Assembly: GCA_000720995.1 (NCBI GenBank) | Contig: JOEL01000017.1 | Coordinates: 1 to 64,000 of the forward strand | DNA length: 64,000 nucleotides | Direction: 5' to 3' | Source: Streptomyces celluloflavus | GTDB lineage: Bacteria > Actinomycetota > Actinomycetes > Streptomycetales > Streptomycetaceae | Part shown: positions 63,728-64,000 of the stretch, piece after piece | Layout: each line of letters opens with the position of its first letter | How positions within the stretch are numbered: position 1 is the first letter of the stretch | Program-made: the position numbers and the translations under genes | The notes under the pieces: model-generated | Database searches by the model: none | What the model saw: only the letters and a program-made list of their open reading frames with translations | Told to the model about the DNA's origin: nothing

Positions 63728-64000
63728 GGCAGGGGATCATCCAACTGTTCGAGGAGTACGGTTTTGAAGTCGTCGCCGCAGTCGACAACGGCACGGACCT
63801 CGCCGCCGCGCTCGCCGAGCACCGCCCCGACGTGGCCGTCGTCGACGTACGGCTTCCGCCCACCTTCACCACCGAGGGCCTCCAGGCGGCTCTGCGGGCC
63901 CGCCGCGAGCAGCCCGGCCTGCCGATCCTCGTCCTCTCCCAGCACGTCGAACAGATGTACGCCCGCGAGTTGCTGGCCGACGGCACCGGCGGGATCGGCT
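63691..64000 (+). CDS. NarL-type response regulator (partial, runs off the window)
   Basis: 103 codons of the receiver domain, starting GTG 63691 inside the last codons of the kinase in another frame. Acidic pocket AED (Glu7, Asp8), phospho-acceptor Asp52 in VAVVDVRLPP, and the conserved LVLSQHVE (Ser in place of Thr) are visible. The DNA-binding domain should follow to the right. It is the partner of the kinase and presumably controls the ABC transporter. Confidence 0.92.
   Translation, partial: MRVVLAEDLFLLRQGIIQLFEEYGFEVVAAVDNGTDLAAALAEHRPDVAVVDVRLPPTFTTEGLQAALRARREQPGLPILVLSQHVEQMYARELLADGTGGIG

Overview
The window is about 64 kb of high-GC actinobacterial DNA from the origin of replication of a Streptomyces (or very close relative). 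The gene order is the conserved Streptomyces core: dnaB, rplI-rpsR-ssb-rpsF, femX, a class A PBP, inositol-phosphate synthase, cca, murJ, sigM, trxB-trxA, parB-parA, rsmG, jag, yidC, yidD, rnpA, rpmH, dnaA, oriC, dnaN, gnd, recF, dciA, gyrB, gyrA. Other support is the many GTG starts, about ten copies of the 14-bp palindrome GTTTCACGTGAAAC (the Streptomyces parS), DnaA boxes of the TTGTCCACA type, and a SigR-type promoter before trxB. No database search was run; all identifications rest on reading the sequence.

Layout. 1-3.5 kb: the 3' end of a probable transposase, then an unusual MerR-HTH/sliding-clamp fusion gene coupled to a TPR-like gene, a gene-poor stretch, and a SnoaL-like gene behind a SoxR/MerR-type operator. 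3.7-9.7 kb: dnaB, a DnaA-box cluster, a MATE transporter, a secreted trypsin-like protease, and the rpsF-ssb-rpsR-rplI operon. 10-17 kb: cell-wall genes (FemX, an alanine-racemase-like protein, a GT87 mannosyltransferase, a class A PBP). 17-22.7 kb: a PadR regulator with its operator, inositol-1-phosphate synthase, an MFS transporter, a small membrane protein, and CCA-adding enzyme. 22.9-32.8 kb: the DUF6049-MurJ-pseudokinase-SigM-anti-sigma-TrxB-TrxA run, linking peptidoglycan export to envelope and thiol stress. 33-40 kb: parAB and the ribosome/membrane-insertion genes read toward the left, ending in rpmH next to dnaA. 40-52.7 kb: dnaA, oriC (about 42.2-42.8 kb), dnaN, gnd, recF, dciA, gyrB, gyrA and a DUF3566 protein, all rightward.

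52.8-58 kb: an accessory segment flanked by tRNA-Ile(GAT) and tRNA-Ala(TGC). It holds a DLW-39 family small protein, a membrane-anchored secreted protein of unknown function, a tail-anchored Ser/Thr kinase and an XRE regulator. 58-64 kb: a decayed stretch with a probable frameshifted lipoprotein, then a MacB-type ABC transporter with a DesK-like kinase and a NarL-type response regulator that runs off the right edge.

Together the core genes cover initiation (DnaA, oriC), helicase and probable loader (DnaB, DciA), clamp (DnaN), SSB, gyrase, and chromosome segregation (ParA, ParB, parS). Every perfect parS I found lies left of oriC within this window. The most unusual items are the MerR-clamp fusion with its own 19-bp-spacer promoter, DnaA boxes beside dnaB, DnaA-trio-like repeats in oriC, a 17-bp perfect hairpin inside rnpA, and parS sites translated as the same pentapeptide in several proteins.
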